Shown piece by piece: positions 9,431 to 18,581 of a DNA stretch of 64,000 nt; within the stretch, counting starts at the first letter, position 1; each line of letters begins with the position of its first letter. The DNA is from Peribacillus simplex NBRC 15720 = DSM 1321 (GTDB lineage Bacteria > Bacillota > Bacilli > Bacillales > DSM-1321): NCBI RefSeq assembly GCF_002243645.1, contig NZ_CP017704.1, forward strand, positions 310,001-374,000, read 5' to 3'. The notes beneath the pieces are model-generated. The model was not told where the DNA came from. It saw only the letters and a program-made list of their open reading frames with translations, and did no database searches. A program made the position numbers and the translations under genes.

Positions 9431-10369
9431 TTATTTCTCTCCTTCCCAGCGTATACGGGGATCCAGGAAAGAATATGTAAGATCCACAAGAAGATTGCAG
9501 ACCACAAAGATCACACCCATAAACAAAACACACCCCTGAATCATTGGATAATCTTGATTTAAAATAGATGTGACAAATAACTGTCCCATGCCGGGCCAAG
9601 AAAAAATTGTTTCAACAATAACCGCTCCGCTTAGCATGTTCCCGAAGCTCATCCCAAGTCCAGTTATCACAGGTAATAAGGACCTTTTTAAGACATGTCT
9701 GAAAACGATTAGTCTTTGGCGTAACCCTCTCGCTCTAGCATACACAACAAATGGCTCATTCAAATTTCCTAGCATACTAGCTCGAAGCAATCGCATATAC
9801 GTCCCTATATAAGCAAAAGCCAATGTCAAGGAAGGAAGCGCTAGATGCGCCAAGGTCCCCCTTCCCAATACAGGAAATAAATCTAACTTTACAGATAAAA
9901 AATAGATCAAGAGAAACCCAAGCCAAAAGGTTGGCATAGAGACACTTACAAAGGCTACTATTCTGCTAAACTGATCAACAAATTTCCCCTTGTAAATAGC
10001 CGAAATCATGCCTATAGGTAAACTAATAACAACAATTAAGATAAGCGAAGCAAATGTTAATTGAACTGTTGGGAAGAAATGTACCATAATTTCTTCCCAT
10101 ACGGAGTTATTGGACACGTAAGACATCCCTAAATCCAATTGCAACACTTTTCCCAGCCATACAAAATACTGGACATATAAAGGCTTGTTTAAACCAAGCT
10201 CAACTCGAAGGGCTGCCACTGTCTCATTCGTAGGAGGAATATGTGACGCCCTTAAGTAAGCTACTGCCGGATCTCCAGGAATTAAGTAAAGCAAGATAAA
10301 AGTAATGAGCGAAATTCCGAGTAATATTGGAATTAAACTTGTGAGACGTTTAAAAATAAACCAACTCAT
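9431..10369 (-). CDS. nikB: nickel/peptide-type ABC transporter permease (NikB/DppB type)
   Basis: A 312-residue permease. The N-terminal 'FIFKRLTSLIPILLGISLITF' and the 'LIPGDPAV' segment are standard for the NikB/DppB/OppB group. Residues from about 95 to 300 form the transport domain, with an EAA-like loop 'YARARGLRQRLIVFRHVLKRSLLPV'. It is the second gene after the binding protein (37 bp), in the usual A-B-C-D-E order of nik/dpp operons. The SD GGAGTGCT is close to the ATG. Confidence 0.87.
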   Translation of the reverse strand: MSWFIFKRLTSLIPILLGISLITFILLYLIPGDPAVAYLRASHIPPTNETVAALRVELGLNKPLYVQYFVWLGKVLQLDLGMSYVSNNSVWEEIMVHFFPTVQLTFASLILIVVISLPIGMISAIYKGKFVDQFSRIVAFVSVSMPTFWLGFLLIYFLSVKLDLFPVLGRGTLAHLALPSLTLAFAYIGTYMRLLRASMLGNLNEPFVVYARARGLRQRLIVFRHVLKRSLLPVITGLGMSFGNMLSGAVIVETIFSWPGMGQLFVTSILNQDYPMIQGCVLFMGVIFVVCNLLVDLTYSFLDPRIRWEGEK

Positions 10370-10406
10370 GTAGCACTCCTTAAGTTGTTTTTAAGTATCC
10401 CCTATT

Positions 10407-12038
10407 TCAATTAACATCAATTGAAGTTAAAGGGACCTCAGCTTCTTGAGGTAAAAAATCTACTCCACTAATGTTTTTTTGATACACCGCTATATTAGAC
10501 TGATAAGATATCGGTAAATAAATGGCTTGTTCGTGCAATGTCGTTAATATATCTGAATACAGTATTTTTCTATCTTCCTCGTCAGTAGTTAATAATACTT
10601 TCTTAATTTTCTGGTCTATTTCTTTTTTTACTGGCAACCCTAATTGAGCGTTATAATCTGGACTACCATTTTCCGAATTAGTCGTCATAGAAGCTAAATA
10701 GGAATGTGGATCAAACGGTACAGCCCATGTTGCTGTAAATAATAAATCAAACTTACCTTGAAATGCCGTTGTCCAAAAAGTATTAGTTTCCTGACTAGTC
10801 AACTTAACATCTATTCCCAGTTTTCTAAAGTCACCTTGTGTAAATTCTGCGATTGACTTTTGGATATTATCTGTACTATTAAACAGTAATTCCAATTGCA
10901 ATTCTTTTCCGTCTTTTTCTCTAAATAGTTTCCCCTTCACTTGTTTCCATCCAGCTTCATCCAATAACATTTTTGCTTTTTCTGCATCATACTCATACGG
11001 CTCTATATTAATTTTCGTGTAAGGCAAAATAGGTGGAAACAAAGTATCAGCCTTTTTTTCCATACCATAAAAGATCTTATCAATAACAGCTTGTTTATTA
11101 AAAGCATGTTGGAGAGCTAACCGAACTTTAAGATCTTTAGTTGCTTCTCTGTTTGAGTTAAGAAGCAGCGTTCTTGTAGCTGTAGGTTCTGACAATTTGG
11201 TTTCATATTGTCCTGAATTCTTCAAAAATTGGAATGAATCTTGGCTGATGACCCCGTTTCCAAATATAAAGTCGAGTTCCTTTTTCTCAAAAGCTAACAC
11301 TCTTGACTCTCCATCAGTAATGACTTTAACAACCACCTTATCTACTTTAGGCTTAAGGCCCCAATATTGTTCGTTCCTTTTGAAAACAGCAAACTCATTT
11401 TTCTTATACTCGCTCAATACCCACGGTCCTGTGCCAATCTGAGACTTGAGTCCGTCTTTAAATGTGTTTTGGCTGTCAGGAAAAGCAGCTTCTCCTACAA
11501 ATCTCAAAGGTCTGATGTAAGTTAGTTCTTGAAGAGTTGGATAATACACGTTGTTCAAAATAAGTTTAATAGTATATTCATCTATTATTTTTGTATCTTT
11601 GATTTGGTTAATTAATCCCACCCATTCATGTTGTTTGCGATTATCTAAAATGGTACCAAAGTTTTTCTTGACGATTGCAGCATTAAAAAGCGAACCATCG
11701 GAAAATTTAACATCTTTTCTTAGATGGAATACATATTCTTTTCCATCTTTCGATATATCCCAGCTCTCCGCAAGCCAAGGCTGAATTTCTCCACCTTTAC
11801 CGTAATAAACAAGGGATTCATATACCATAGCCTGGGAAAAAAACTCATTCGGAAAATATGTGTGTGGATTTAAGTCACCTATATCCCCAGGCCATGAAAA
11901 AGTAACAACTTTTTGCTTTTCATTATCTGATGTATTTTCTTGATCTATTGTTGTTTTGCTGCAACCTGTAACTAAGATTGTGAAAATTACTAGTAGTCCA
12001 ACAAAAGAATGGAATAAATTAGACCGTTTTATAAACAT
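10407..12038 (-). CDS. nikA: nickel/cobalt-type ABC transporter substrate-binding lipoprotein (NikA-like)
   Basis: A 543-residue SBP_bac_5 lipoprotein with signal and lipobox LVTGC (Cys26). The body resembles E. coli NikA more than peptide-binding proteins: 'YPTLQELTYIRPLRF' matches the NikA segment whose arginine (R137 in E. coli) binds the metal-ligand complex, and 'DLKVRLALQHAFNKQAVIDKI' plus 'KKADTLFPP' are shared. It is the first gene of a five-gene importer operon. A cobalamin riboswitch with terminator precedes it, so expression should fall when B12 is plentiful. That favours cobalt, or a cobalt/nickel complex, as cargo. Metal choice cannot be read from sequence; a peptide or a corrinoid-related ligand remains possible. 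Confidence 0.8.
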   Translation of the reverse strand: MFIKRSNLFHSFVGLLVIFTILVTGCSKTTIDQENTSDNEKQKVVTFSWPGDIGDLNPHTYFPNEFFSQAMVYESLVYYGKGGEIQPWLAESWDISKDGKEYVFHLRKDVKFSDGSLFNAAIVKKNFGTILDNRKQHEWVGLINQIKDTKIIDEYTIKLILNNVYYPTLQELTYIRPLRFVGEAAFPDSQNTFKDGLKSQIGTGPWVLSEYKKNEFAVFKRNEQYWGLKPKVDKVVVKVITDGESRVLAFEKKELDFIFGNGVISQDSFQFLKNSGQYETKLSEPTATRTLLLNSNREATKDLKVRLALQHAFNKQAVIDKIFYGMEKKADTLFPPILPYTKINIEPYEYDAEKAKMLLDEAGWKQVKGKLFREKDGKELQLELLFNSTDNIQKSIAEFTQGDFRKLGIDVKLTSQETNTFWTTAFQGKFDLLFTATWAVPFDPHSYLASMTTNSENGSPDYNAQLGLPVKKEIDQKIKKVLLTTDEEDRKILYSDILTTLHEQAIYLPISYQSNIAVYQKNISGVDFLPQEAEVPLTSIDVN

Positions 12039-12091
12039 GCTTTCTCACCTTCAATTATGGAATTTTAACTATTTGAAAAATTACGAAATAC

Positions 12092-12132
12092 AAAAAAGCA
12101 TTTCCAACCAGATTTAACGGTCAGAAATGCTT
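12092..12132 (-). terminator. riboswitch-controlled terminator before nikA
   Basis: Read on the minus strand: AAGCATTTCTGACC, a 9-base loop, then GGTTGGAAATGCTT and a T-run ending at 12092. It lies 54 bp before the nikA start. Its 5' arm (12123-12131) is complementary over 9 bases to AGAAATGCT at 12196-12204 just after the aptamer, which gives a mutually exclusive antiterminator. Confidence 0.88.
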
Positions 12133-12187
12133 ATATATTAAGAACAAATTCGTCTTCTAGCACTCTAACACCTCCCTATCTCCCGTA

Positions 12188-12345
12188 GGTTTAACAGCAT
12201 TTCTAGAACAGGCAGGTCTTCTGACTTAGGTTCATCATCACCATGCGTCTTCCCGGATATTATCCAGTGACTTTCTTGCATAGGACTCACCCTTACAGCG
12301 GCGGGACCGTGCCGGATTTTGCACCGGCTTCCCTTTTAAATATTC
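12188..12345 (-). ncRNA. cobalamin (B12) riboswitch
   Basis: On the minus strand the aptamer core reads GGGAAGCCGGTGCAAA (from about 12336), then TCCGGCACGGTCCCGCC, GCTGTAAGG, GAGTC, the B12-box variant AGTCACTG (12265-12272), GGGAAGACGCATGG, and the 3' block GTCAGAAGACCTGCCTG (12209-12225). This is the canonical order of conserved pieces. It is followed by an antiterminator strand and a terminator, so control is by transcription attenuation, off when adenosylcobalamin binds. The target is the NikA-type importer operon. Confidence 0.95.
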
Positions 12346-12945
12346 GCTATTAAACGAATATACCCATTCCAATAAAATATGAAATTTTTCCTCATCTTCA
12401 TAGTAAAATATAGAGCTTGTCCGTCTTAAAATTATTAAGTCGAAACCTTCTGATGCTTCTTACCAATTTAATAGTTTCATCTCTAATTAATTTTTGATAA
12501 ACTCAGCAACTAATCATATCCATCCTAGCAATAAACGAAAAACAGTTAGTAAAAAGGAGAATAAATATCTACTCTTAAGAATTTAACAAATATTAAAAAC
12601 TCTCCTATATTATACAGTTTTACGATTACAACTCTCTGAAAATAAAATCAAAAAGTTTACCTAATACAAATTATATTCGTTATCGCAAATTTATGCCATA
12701 TCAAATTAAGATCCTGATGTTTTTTAACGGTTCGTTTTGTACGGAGGCAATAAACTTATACAAACAGTTATTTGTAACGACATATATGAATGATAGTGTG
12801 TAGATTTTTCATTTTCAGATTTGTATTGCTCCCTCCCGAATATGCTATTTTTTATAAGTGAACACTCACTTTTCATTTGAAAGCAACCTAATTTATGTAA
12901 TAATAGATTCATAACAAAAAAAGAAAGTACTTGAGGGATTCTGCA
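12346..12945. other. intergenic region
   Basis: AT-rich. It should contain the promoter for the riboswitch leader (minus) and that of the Spo0E-like gene (plus). No further gene is supported: the short open frames here have no ribosome site and no recognisable sequence. Confidence 0.4.
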
Positions 12946-13122
12946 TTGGAGAGTATGGAAGAATTACATGAAAAAATTGAGATATTGAGGAAAGAATTAA
13001 TAACTACGGGATTGATATATGGATTTACTTCCCCAAAAACATTACATAAAAGCCAGGAACTAGATAAACTGTTGAATTTACTTGGGCATGAAAAAGAACC
13101 AAATGGTTTAGATTATGTCTAA
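12946..13122 (+). CDS. Spo0E-like aspartyl-phosphate phosphatase
   Basis: A small Spo0E-family protein. The family dephosphorylates the response regulator Spo0A and so delays sporulation. The signature 'SQELDKLLN' (family S-Q-x-L-D) follows a first helix 'MEELHEKIEILRKEL', which gives the two-helix hairpin of the family. The start is uncertain: a TTG at 12946 has GAGGG 8 bases upstream, the ATG at 12955 has only a very close GGAG, and the frame is open back to a TTG at 12931. The protein is 55-63 residues depending on start, which is normal. It stands alone on the plus strand. Confidence 0.8.
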   Translation: MESMEELHEKIEILRKELITTGLIYGFTSPKTLHKSQELDKLLNLLGHEKEPNGLDYV

Positions 13123-13605
13123 AATCAGGAATGAAACCTGATTTGATTTTTCTACTAATACTTCATGGGATCATTACAACTGCAGGAACTATCACCAGGA
13201 GTAATTTTGGAATTATTTTTAATAATCACTGTGTAGTTCATGCAGCATATTTCCTTTACTTAATCACCTCGTATTCTGGGACTAATTTTTCTGTAAAATT
13301 TATTGAAATAATCATCCCTTCTACCTAATGCTTCATAGTCTAGTTTTCTACGTTTTATTTTGTTTGTTGGAATTGTGCCGTAGAACAAATTGTTTAGGGT
13401 CATTTTGATCACATTCTTTCTCCCCATTAAAAAGCATCCAAAATGAATGGATGCCTTTTTTATCGAATTTTTCTTTTATGTCCTGCATTTAATAACAAAC
13501 AATCTATCTTATCTAAGTTTATGAATGGTGTGAGATTTCAAATATCAACGATTCATTTAATTGTCATGGACAACCAAATATTTCTGCTTTGTTAATGATT
13601 TTTTA
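13123..13605. other. intergenic region
   Basis: It lies between the Spo0E-like gene and the convergent hydroxyacid dehydrogenase. It contains the hairpin at 13429-13461. No gene is supported; a 65-codon open frame at 13131 has no SD and no family resemblance. Confidence 0.45.
13429..13461. terminator. bidirectional terminator
   Basis: A5-GCATCC (13434-13439), a 9-base loop, and GGATGC (13449-13454) followed by C and T6. A-run and T-run on the two sides fit termination in both directions between convergent genes. Confidence 0.7.
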
Positions 13606-14589
13606 CTATTTTAGTGACTGAAGTCCTTTCAATTCCGGGACAACATTCCTTATCTCCCTTCCAGTAACCGCTGCAACGAGGTTCTTCGCCGCAAGCATGG
13701 CCATATCAAATCGTGTTTGATGAGTAGCTGAACCTATATGCGGCAGGGTAACCACGTTCGGCATGGCTAAAAGCGGATTGTCAGGCGATACGGGTTCCTG
13801 TTCAAATACATCCAAACCAGCTGCAAGGATTTCCTTATTTCGCAGTGCTTCAATGAGGGCCTTTTCGTCCACCGTCTGACCGCGGGATGTATTGATAAAG
13901 ATCGCAGATTTTTTCATCAGCGCGAATTGCTCCCTTCCCATAAGATGCCTCGTCTCCGGAGTATAAGGGACCATTAAAAGAACGAAATCGGATTCCCGTA
14001 AAAGGTGCTCTAAAGAGGAATAGGTTGTACTTAGCGTTTCCTCCACTTCGAATTTTCTTCGGCGATTATGATACAAAACTTCCATGTTAAAACCGAATTT
14101 GCCTCGTCTTGCAATAGATTCCCCAATCCTCCCCATACCGATGATGCCCAATGTTTTTCCATGAACATCAACGCCAAAGAGGGGTTCATCGCCTTTATTT
14201 CCCCACTTGCCATCCTTTACAAGCTTGTCCAGTTCTGGTATACGGCGGGCTGCTGAGAGCATTAAGGCTAAAGCTAAATCGGCCACGGTTTCATCGAGAA
14301 CATCAGGTGTATTTGTACCGATTATGCTTCTCTTTTTCATTGCCTCTAGATCAAAGTTGTTGTAGCCTACCGAGATATTGCTGACAGCCTTTAGACATGG
14401 TGCATGGTCCAGAAGTTCATCATTTATTTTTTCTCCGGTGATGAGCAGTCCCTCCGCATCGGAAATTTGCTTAAACAGCTGGCTTCTGGTAATGGGTTCA
14501 GGGCCGTTCCATTTTTCATACTGGCAATACTTCGAAATAAATGCCTCTACCTCGGCCGGTACTGGTCTTGCAATATACACTTTTGGCAT
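13606..14589 (-). CDS. D-2-hydroxyacid dehydrogenase (glyoxylate/hydroxypyruvate/2-ketogluconate reductase type)
   Basis: A 327-residue NAD(P)-dependent D-isomer 2-hydroxyacid dehydrogenase. The Rossmann motif is 'GKTLGIIGMGRIGESIARR'. Catalytic Arg is in 'NTSRGQTVDEKAL', Glu in 'DVFEQEP' and His in 'LPHIGSATHQT'. The arginine pattern after the glycine motif ('HNRRRKFEVEE') suggests NADP(H). Closest familiar group: YvcT/GhrB-like reductases of glyoxylate, hydroxypyruvate or 2-ketogluconate. I chose the ATG at 14589 (GGAGG 10 bases upstream); a TTG lies one codon earlier. It follows the MFS carrier by 24 bp, so it likely reduces a sugar-acid product imported by that carrier. Confidence 0.85.
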   Translation of the reverse strand: MPKVYIARPVPAEVEAFISKYCQYEKWNGPEPITRSQLFKQISDAEGLLITGEKINDELLDHAPCLKAVSNISVGYNNFDLEAMKKRSIIGTNTPDVLDETVADLALALMLSAARRIPELDKLVKDGKWGNKGDEPLFGVDVHGKTLGIIGMGRIGESIARRGKFGFNMEVLYHNRRRKFEVEETLSTTYSSLEHLLRESDFVLLMVPYTPETRHLMGREQFALMKKSAIFINTSRGQTVDEKALIEALRNKEILAAGLDVFEQEPVSPDNPLLAMPNVVTLPHIGSATHQTRFDMAMLAAKNLVAAVTGREIRNVVPELKGLQSLK

Positions 14590-14613
14590 CAATTTATGTC
14601 CTCCTCGGTTACA

Positions 14614-15912
14614 CTATTCTTGAATAGGATGTTTTACAATAAACCAATAACAGATTGCCGCGCATCCGGCGATTAAACCGCCAGATATAAAGGCAAGAGA
14701 GTAAGAGCCAGTAGCATCCACTATCATGCCTGCCACAACAGGGGAAAAGGCTCCACCAAAATAACCGCCAAAATTCTGAATTGAACCTACGGAAGCAACC
14801 ATAGAAGGAGGGGCAATGTCACCGGCAAGTGCCCACGCGCTGCCTGTAATGGCAGAAATAAAACAAAGAGCAAGGGTCAGTAATGTTAAGGTAATAGCGA
14901 GCCCTTTGACAAATGGAACTGCACATACAACAATAGCGGCCGAGATGGCACATATACTAATTAAGGCACGCTTTGCTTTAATAGGTGTAGTTATTTCCTT
15001 GTCAACCAATTTTTTAGTAAGATATCCTCCGAAAATATTGCCAAAGATTCCGCCAAGCCAAGGAATACCTGCATATATACCCATTTCTTTAAGTGAAACA
15101 TGATGGACATCAAACAAATAAAGGGGAAGGAAGACAAGGAAAATATTCCAGATCCAAATGGTACAGAAGAAGCCCAGAATCATCCCCCACACGCTTCGAT
15201 ATTTAAATAACGAACCCCATTTTATTTTTGATGATTGAATGCCTTGCTCTACTCCACCACCTTCCGACTTAATGTATTCAAATTCCTCCTTGGAAAGTTT
15301 TTGGCTTTTTTCAGGATTTTTATAAAAAATAACAAAACCGATTGCGAAGATGATGCCGATCACACCCGTTATATAAAACAACGCTCTCCACCCAAAAGTC
15401 ACCATAATGAAAACGAGAAGTGGCGGTGCAATGGCTGGTCCCCATTTGGACGAAGAATCCCAAATTCCAGTTGCCAAGCCTCGTTCCTTTTTAGGGAACC
15501 AATACGATGTGATCTTAGCCATTGTAGGAAAACACGGTGCCTCTCCCACTCCAAGTAAGATCCGTGCAGCAATAAATGAACTCATTTTATGAACGGCTCC
15601 CGTTAAAATGGTCGCACCACTCCACCAAATAAGCGCGATTGTATACACCTTTTTGGTCCCGAACCGATCGATCAGCCATCCGGAAGGAAGCTGCATTAAT
15701 GCATAACTCCAAGAAAAAAAGGTTCCCAACAACCCGATTTCGGTCACGCTTAGTCCGAGTTCCTTCATCATTTCGGGAGCTGCAATGGAGAGGTTGGCCC
15801 GATCAAGATAGTTGATTATTCCCCCAATCAATAACCAGATGACGACGGTCCAGCGAAATTTCCGGCCAATATTTAATGGCTTTTCTTGCTTTGTTTCCAC
15901 TTTTGCTTCCAT
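14614..15912 (-). CDS. MFS transporter, anion:cation symporter (ACS) family
   Basis: A 432-residue, 12-segment MFS carrier. 'NYLDRANLSIAAPEMMKELGLS' and 'PSGWLIDRFGTKKVY' are the ACS-family signatures of hexuronate, glucarate and galactonate symporters. The middle cytoplasmic loop is long and charged, as usual. It is the first gene of a two-gene operon with the hydroxyacid dehydrogenase, so an organic or sugar acid is the likely cargo. A cre-like box lies about 36-49 bp upstream of the ATG, suggesting CcpA control. SD: a G-rich run ending 6 bases before the ATG. Confidence 0.85.
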   Translation of the reverse strand: MEAKVETKQEKPLNIGRKFRWTVVIWLLIGGIINYLDRANLSIAAPEMMKELGLSVTEIGLLGTFFSWSYALMQLPSGWLIDRFGTKKVYTIALIWWSGATILTGAVHKMSSFIAARILLGVGEAPCFPTMAKITSYWFPKKERGLATGIWDSSSKWGPAIAPPLLVFIMVTFGWRALFYITGVIGIIFAIGFVIFYKNPEKSQKLSKEEFEYIKSEGGGVEQGIQSSKIKWGSLFKYRSVWGMILGFFCTIWIWNIFLVFLPLYLFDVHHVSLKEMGIYAGIPWLGGIFGNIFGGYLTKKLVDKEITTPIKAKRALISICAISAAIVVCAVPFVKGLAITLTLLTLALCFISAITGSAWALAGDIAPPSMVASVGSIQNFGGYFGGAFSPVVAGMIVDATGSYSLAFISGGLIAGCAAICYWFIVKHPIQE

Positions 15913-15947
15913 ACCTTATCCCCCCTTGTTATATAAAACGCCATAAT

Positions 15948-15961
15948 TGGCAGCGCTTCCA
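15948..15961 (-). promoter_or_regulatory. candidate cre (CcpA) box
   Basis: TGGCAGCGCTTCCA fits the cre consensus TGNAANCGNWWNCA with one mismatch and is nearly palindromic. It is upstream of the ACS-family carrier, as expected for a catabolic gene. Confidence 0.5.
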
Positions 15962-16224
15962 AAATAAAAAAAGCCAGAGTTCACGCTTGGATAATATGTA
16001 TATACAAGGAGGTTTTTGTTTTATAATATAAAACTCAGTTTTTGTTTTGTGATAAAAAAAATAAAAAGATAATTCTGTTTATTCTGTAAAGTATCGTATT
16101 ATGAGGATTTGTGATTGTCAATCTTTATTCTTATTTTTAGGATTATATTCCTAGTTAACGTTTTATGCCAAATGGCGAAAATTGATAAACGGTTTTTGAA
16201 TAGTAAAATCATAACAAAATTTAG

Positions 16225-16328
16225 CCCACAATCCATTTCCATCTCCAGCTTTGCTACCGGAAGGGCTTAGAGACCATTCGTCTCTCAAAAATCTCAGGCA
16301 ACATTAACCGGCGGTTAAGTTTTTTTAT
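16225..16328 (+). ncRNA. possible degenerate glycine-riboswitch-like element with terminator
   Basis: ACCGGAAGGGC (16256-16266), a perfect AGAGAC/GTCTCT hairpin (16269-16285), and ATCTCAGGCAA (16291-16301) resemble the 3' half of a glycine aptamer (CCGAAGG...CTCTCAGGCAAA). TTAACC-GGC-GGTTAA and T7 then follow. The matching 5' GGAGAG strand is not seen, and no plus-strand gene follows. It may be a relic or a chance likeness. Confidence 0.25.
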
Positions 16329-16339
16329 TATTTTTCTAT

Positions 16340-16700
16340 AAGAAAAGCAAGCGCTCCTGATACATGTGGGACGGCTATAGGCGTACCTGATAAAGCAGCA
16401 TGTAGTTTACTAGATAAGTGGGACATTAATTGTTCGCTTGGCCCTACTGAATCTACTTTTCTATTGGTATTACAAAATCTTAATGGAAGCCGTGATGGTT
16501 AACGGAGCTTCCACTACTTCCTAATAAGCACCCGGAATATTGTTTTCATTTGTTGTGGAGATTCCATCCCTTCGCACATTTACTACAACTATATTTTTTA
16601 AAGAGGAATGAAGGGCTGGCTCATCGTCTGATCCTCACAGTGACATTGAGTTACTCCTACCTCTTCTCCTTGAGGATCTGTTCATTGAATTTCATAATTT
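16340..16700 (-). pseudogene. decayed intracellular subtilisin-type serine protease gene
   Basis: Translating the minus strand across frames gives fragments in the order of a Bacillus intracellular subtilisin: 'SMSL*GSDDEPALH', 'IVVVNVRRDGISTTNE', 'NNIPGAY*EVVEAPLT', then 'KVDSVGPSEQL', 'LSGTPIAVPHVSGALAF' and a stop near 16330. Family counterparts are 'SMSLGG', 'VVCAAGN', 'YPGSY.EVV', 'VD.VGPG' and 'SGTSMAAPHVSGA'. There are in-frame stops (Gly to stop in SLGG), at least one frameshift, and the nucleophile motif GTSMA reads GTPIA, so the catalytic Ser is lost. The N-terminal half is not recognised. Clearly non-functional. Confidence 0.75.
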
Positions 16701-17008
16701 ACATTTGTTCGATTGAATCCCCTCCTGAATCAGGTAAGGGAGTTCATGTATGGTATATTTTTTTCTTCCAACGTTGTTTTCTTCTTTTATTCTTTGATTT
16801 CCGTTTATACATTTAAAAATTCTAAAATAATATCTTATATTAATTTTTTATGATTCCGTAATTCCACTTATTGCTTTTAAGAAACTCAAGACAACAACTA
16901 TGCCTTATATTAAACTATTGATTCGTTAATTAAATAAGAAAAAGAGCCGTTGTAACAGCTCCTTGTCCCCCTCTTTCACCCTTTTGAAACGATAGCGTAA
17001 TGTTTCTC
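16701..17008. other. intergenic region
   Basis: AT-rich, upstream of the subtilisin remnant and downstream of the patatin gene. Part of it may be further decayed protease sequence. The 'AAAAGAGCCGTTGTAACAGCTC' stretch at about 16940 resembles a weak hairpin that could terminate the patatin gene. Confidence 0.35.
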
Positions 17009-17929
17009 CTACTTATTTTTTACTCTTTGCATGCGTTTGACCTTATATTGTTCAAAATCCCAATTCGACAAAAATTCTTTTGCAGAAGTATAGCCTGATT
17101 TATAGAGAAAGTAGATTTCCTCCTCATTCAGTTCAAAATCCGTGGCGTTGATGCCGCCAGTAGGAATTTGAATCGTGCGTTCAATCGTTTCTTCGTTCAT
17201 ATGTCGTAAATCATGGGCTTGAAGCATCGTTTTAAATATATTTTTGAAAAGGTGGATTGGCGTTGGTATAACCGGATCTATGTTAACTTCATCTTTCACA
17301 AAATGGAATCCGAATGTTGGAAAACGAGGGTTGTCTGTATCAAATATCCATATTGGGAAGTTACTAAGTAAACCACCATCTAAAATGTAGGATTTTTTCC
17401 GGTCTTTTGATTTCCAAATAACCGGACGGAAGAAAAATGGTAGAGAGGCACTCATCATTACGGCAGTTGAAACTTTTAAATCAGCAGGAGACATCCCATA
17501 GCGTTCCAAATCATCTGGCAAAATAAGCATCTGACCATTCGAAACATCAGACGCAATTATCTTCAATTTTCCATCTGGAAGATCCGCGAATGTCTTAATC
17601 CCTTTTTCTGAAAGAAGAGAATCCACCCATGATTCCAAATAATCGTTTTTGTAAATCCCAAGATGAACCATAAGTTCCAAAAAGAAGCCCAAAATGGGAA
17701 TTCGATTCAGAATTGTCCTGCCTCGAATCTTTGAGTAATTGATTTCACTAAACCGTTCTTTAATTTCATGGCTTTTATAGCCACTAGCCAAAAGAGCAGC
17801 TATTACTGCTCCTGCTGATGTCCCAGCAAGTCTTTCCCATTCGACTTTTTCCTCTTCCATTGCTTGAATCGCTCCAATAAAAGCAATTCCCCTGGCCCCC
17901 CCACCTTCAAAAACGGCATCTGCTTTCAT
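17009..17929 (-). CDS. patatin-like phospholipase
   Basis: About 306 residues in the patatin/RssA/YlbK group of Ser-Asp lipid hydrolases. The oxyanion motif GGGARG is at residues 9-14, the nucleophile elbow G-T-S-A-G has Ser38, and the catalytic Asp is in 'ILDGGLLSNFP'. I placed the start at the ATG at 17929 (MKADAVFEGGG), which has SD GAGGTGG; the longer open frame adds a hydrophobic run unlike the family. It stands alone. Substrate not deducible. Confidence 0.88.
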   Translation of the reverse strand: MKADAVFEGGGARGIAFIGAIQAMEEEKVEWERLAGTSAGAVIAALLASGYKSHEIKERFSEINYSKIRGRTILNRIPILGFFLELMVHLGIYKNDYLESWVDSLLSEKGIKTFADLPDGKLKIIASDVSNGQMLILPDDLERYGMSPADLKVSTAVMMSASLPFFFRPVIWKSKDRKKSYILDGGLLSNFPIWIFDTDNPRFPTFGFHFVKDEVNIDPVIPTPIHLFKNIFKTMLQAHDLRHMNEETIERTIQIPTGGINATDFELNEEEIYFLYKSGYTSAKEFLSNWDFEQYKVKRMQRVKNK

Positions 17930-18581
17930 TTTTTTCCACCTCTCGATAAGAGTTATTATTAATATTAACAACATTTTAAAATAAAGCGAATTTTCACACT
18001 ATTAGATACCAAAAATCAGCCCCGTCAGTTGAAGAATAAAACCGCTTGCCATCCATGATTGGAATTAATGACGGTTCTATTTTTCTAACAAATTAATTCA
18101 CTAACAGTAGCAAGAATCACATGAGTTTAAAAGGTTGTGTTTTTTAATCTGTAACACAAATTCTGTAATGTCATGTTCTTTGACCTTGCCAGCTTTTCAG
18201 GTTGTTCGCAGAATTAACCGTACTTCTAATCTCTGTTTATGCTTTCCATCCCCGATTGACAATTGGTTGCATATCTATCCATTTTTCCTTTTTTATTTTT
18301 TATCACCTTTATTATTACTTCATGTCTGTGGATTCCCTACTTGAGAAACCCTTAATCATTTACTCTGGCTCACTGCAATATTATTAAAAGGGGATAGACT
18401 ACCTTAACGCACCTTTGATGGTAATCAAACGTAATAACAGTAGTAGGATAGCATCTATTATCATGGTATGTATAAAACGAGGCATTTGCATGGACAAATT
18501 ATCAGATTAGGAATCAGCTTTGATAAAGGTATTCTTTAAATTATGTCGAAAGGATATGTAACAAATAGAAGGAGTGAAAAA
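17930..18581. other. intergenic region between divergent genes
   Basis: Holds the promoters of the patatin gene (minus) and the DinB gene (plus). No ORF, RNA or repeat was recognised in about 650 bases. Confidence 0.4.

Noticed and set aside
12211-12345. Coding sequence in the riboswitch region
   Set aside because: Conserved cobalamin aptamer blocks explain the sequence fully.
13131-13328. 65-codon plus-strand frame after the Spo0E-like gene
   Set aside because: No SD, composition unlike a protein, directly before a terminator region.
16550-16816. 88-codon plus-strand frame
   Set aside because: It is antisense to the subtilisin remnant, which explains its openness; no SD or family.
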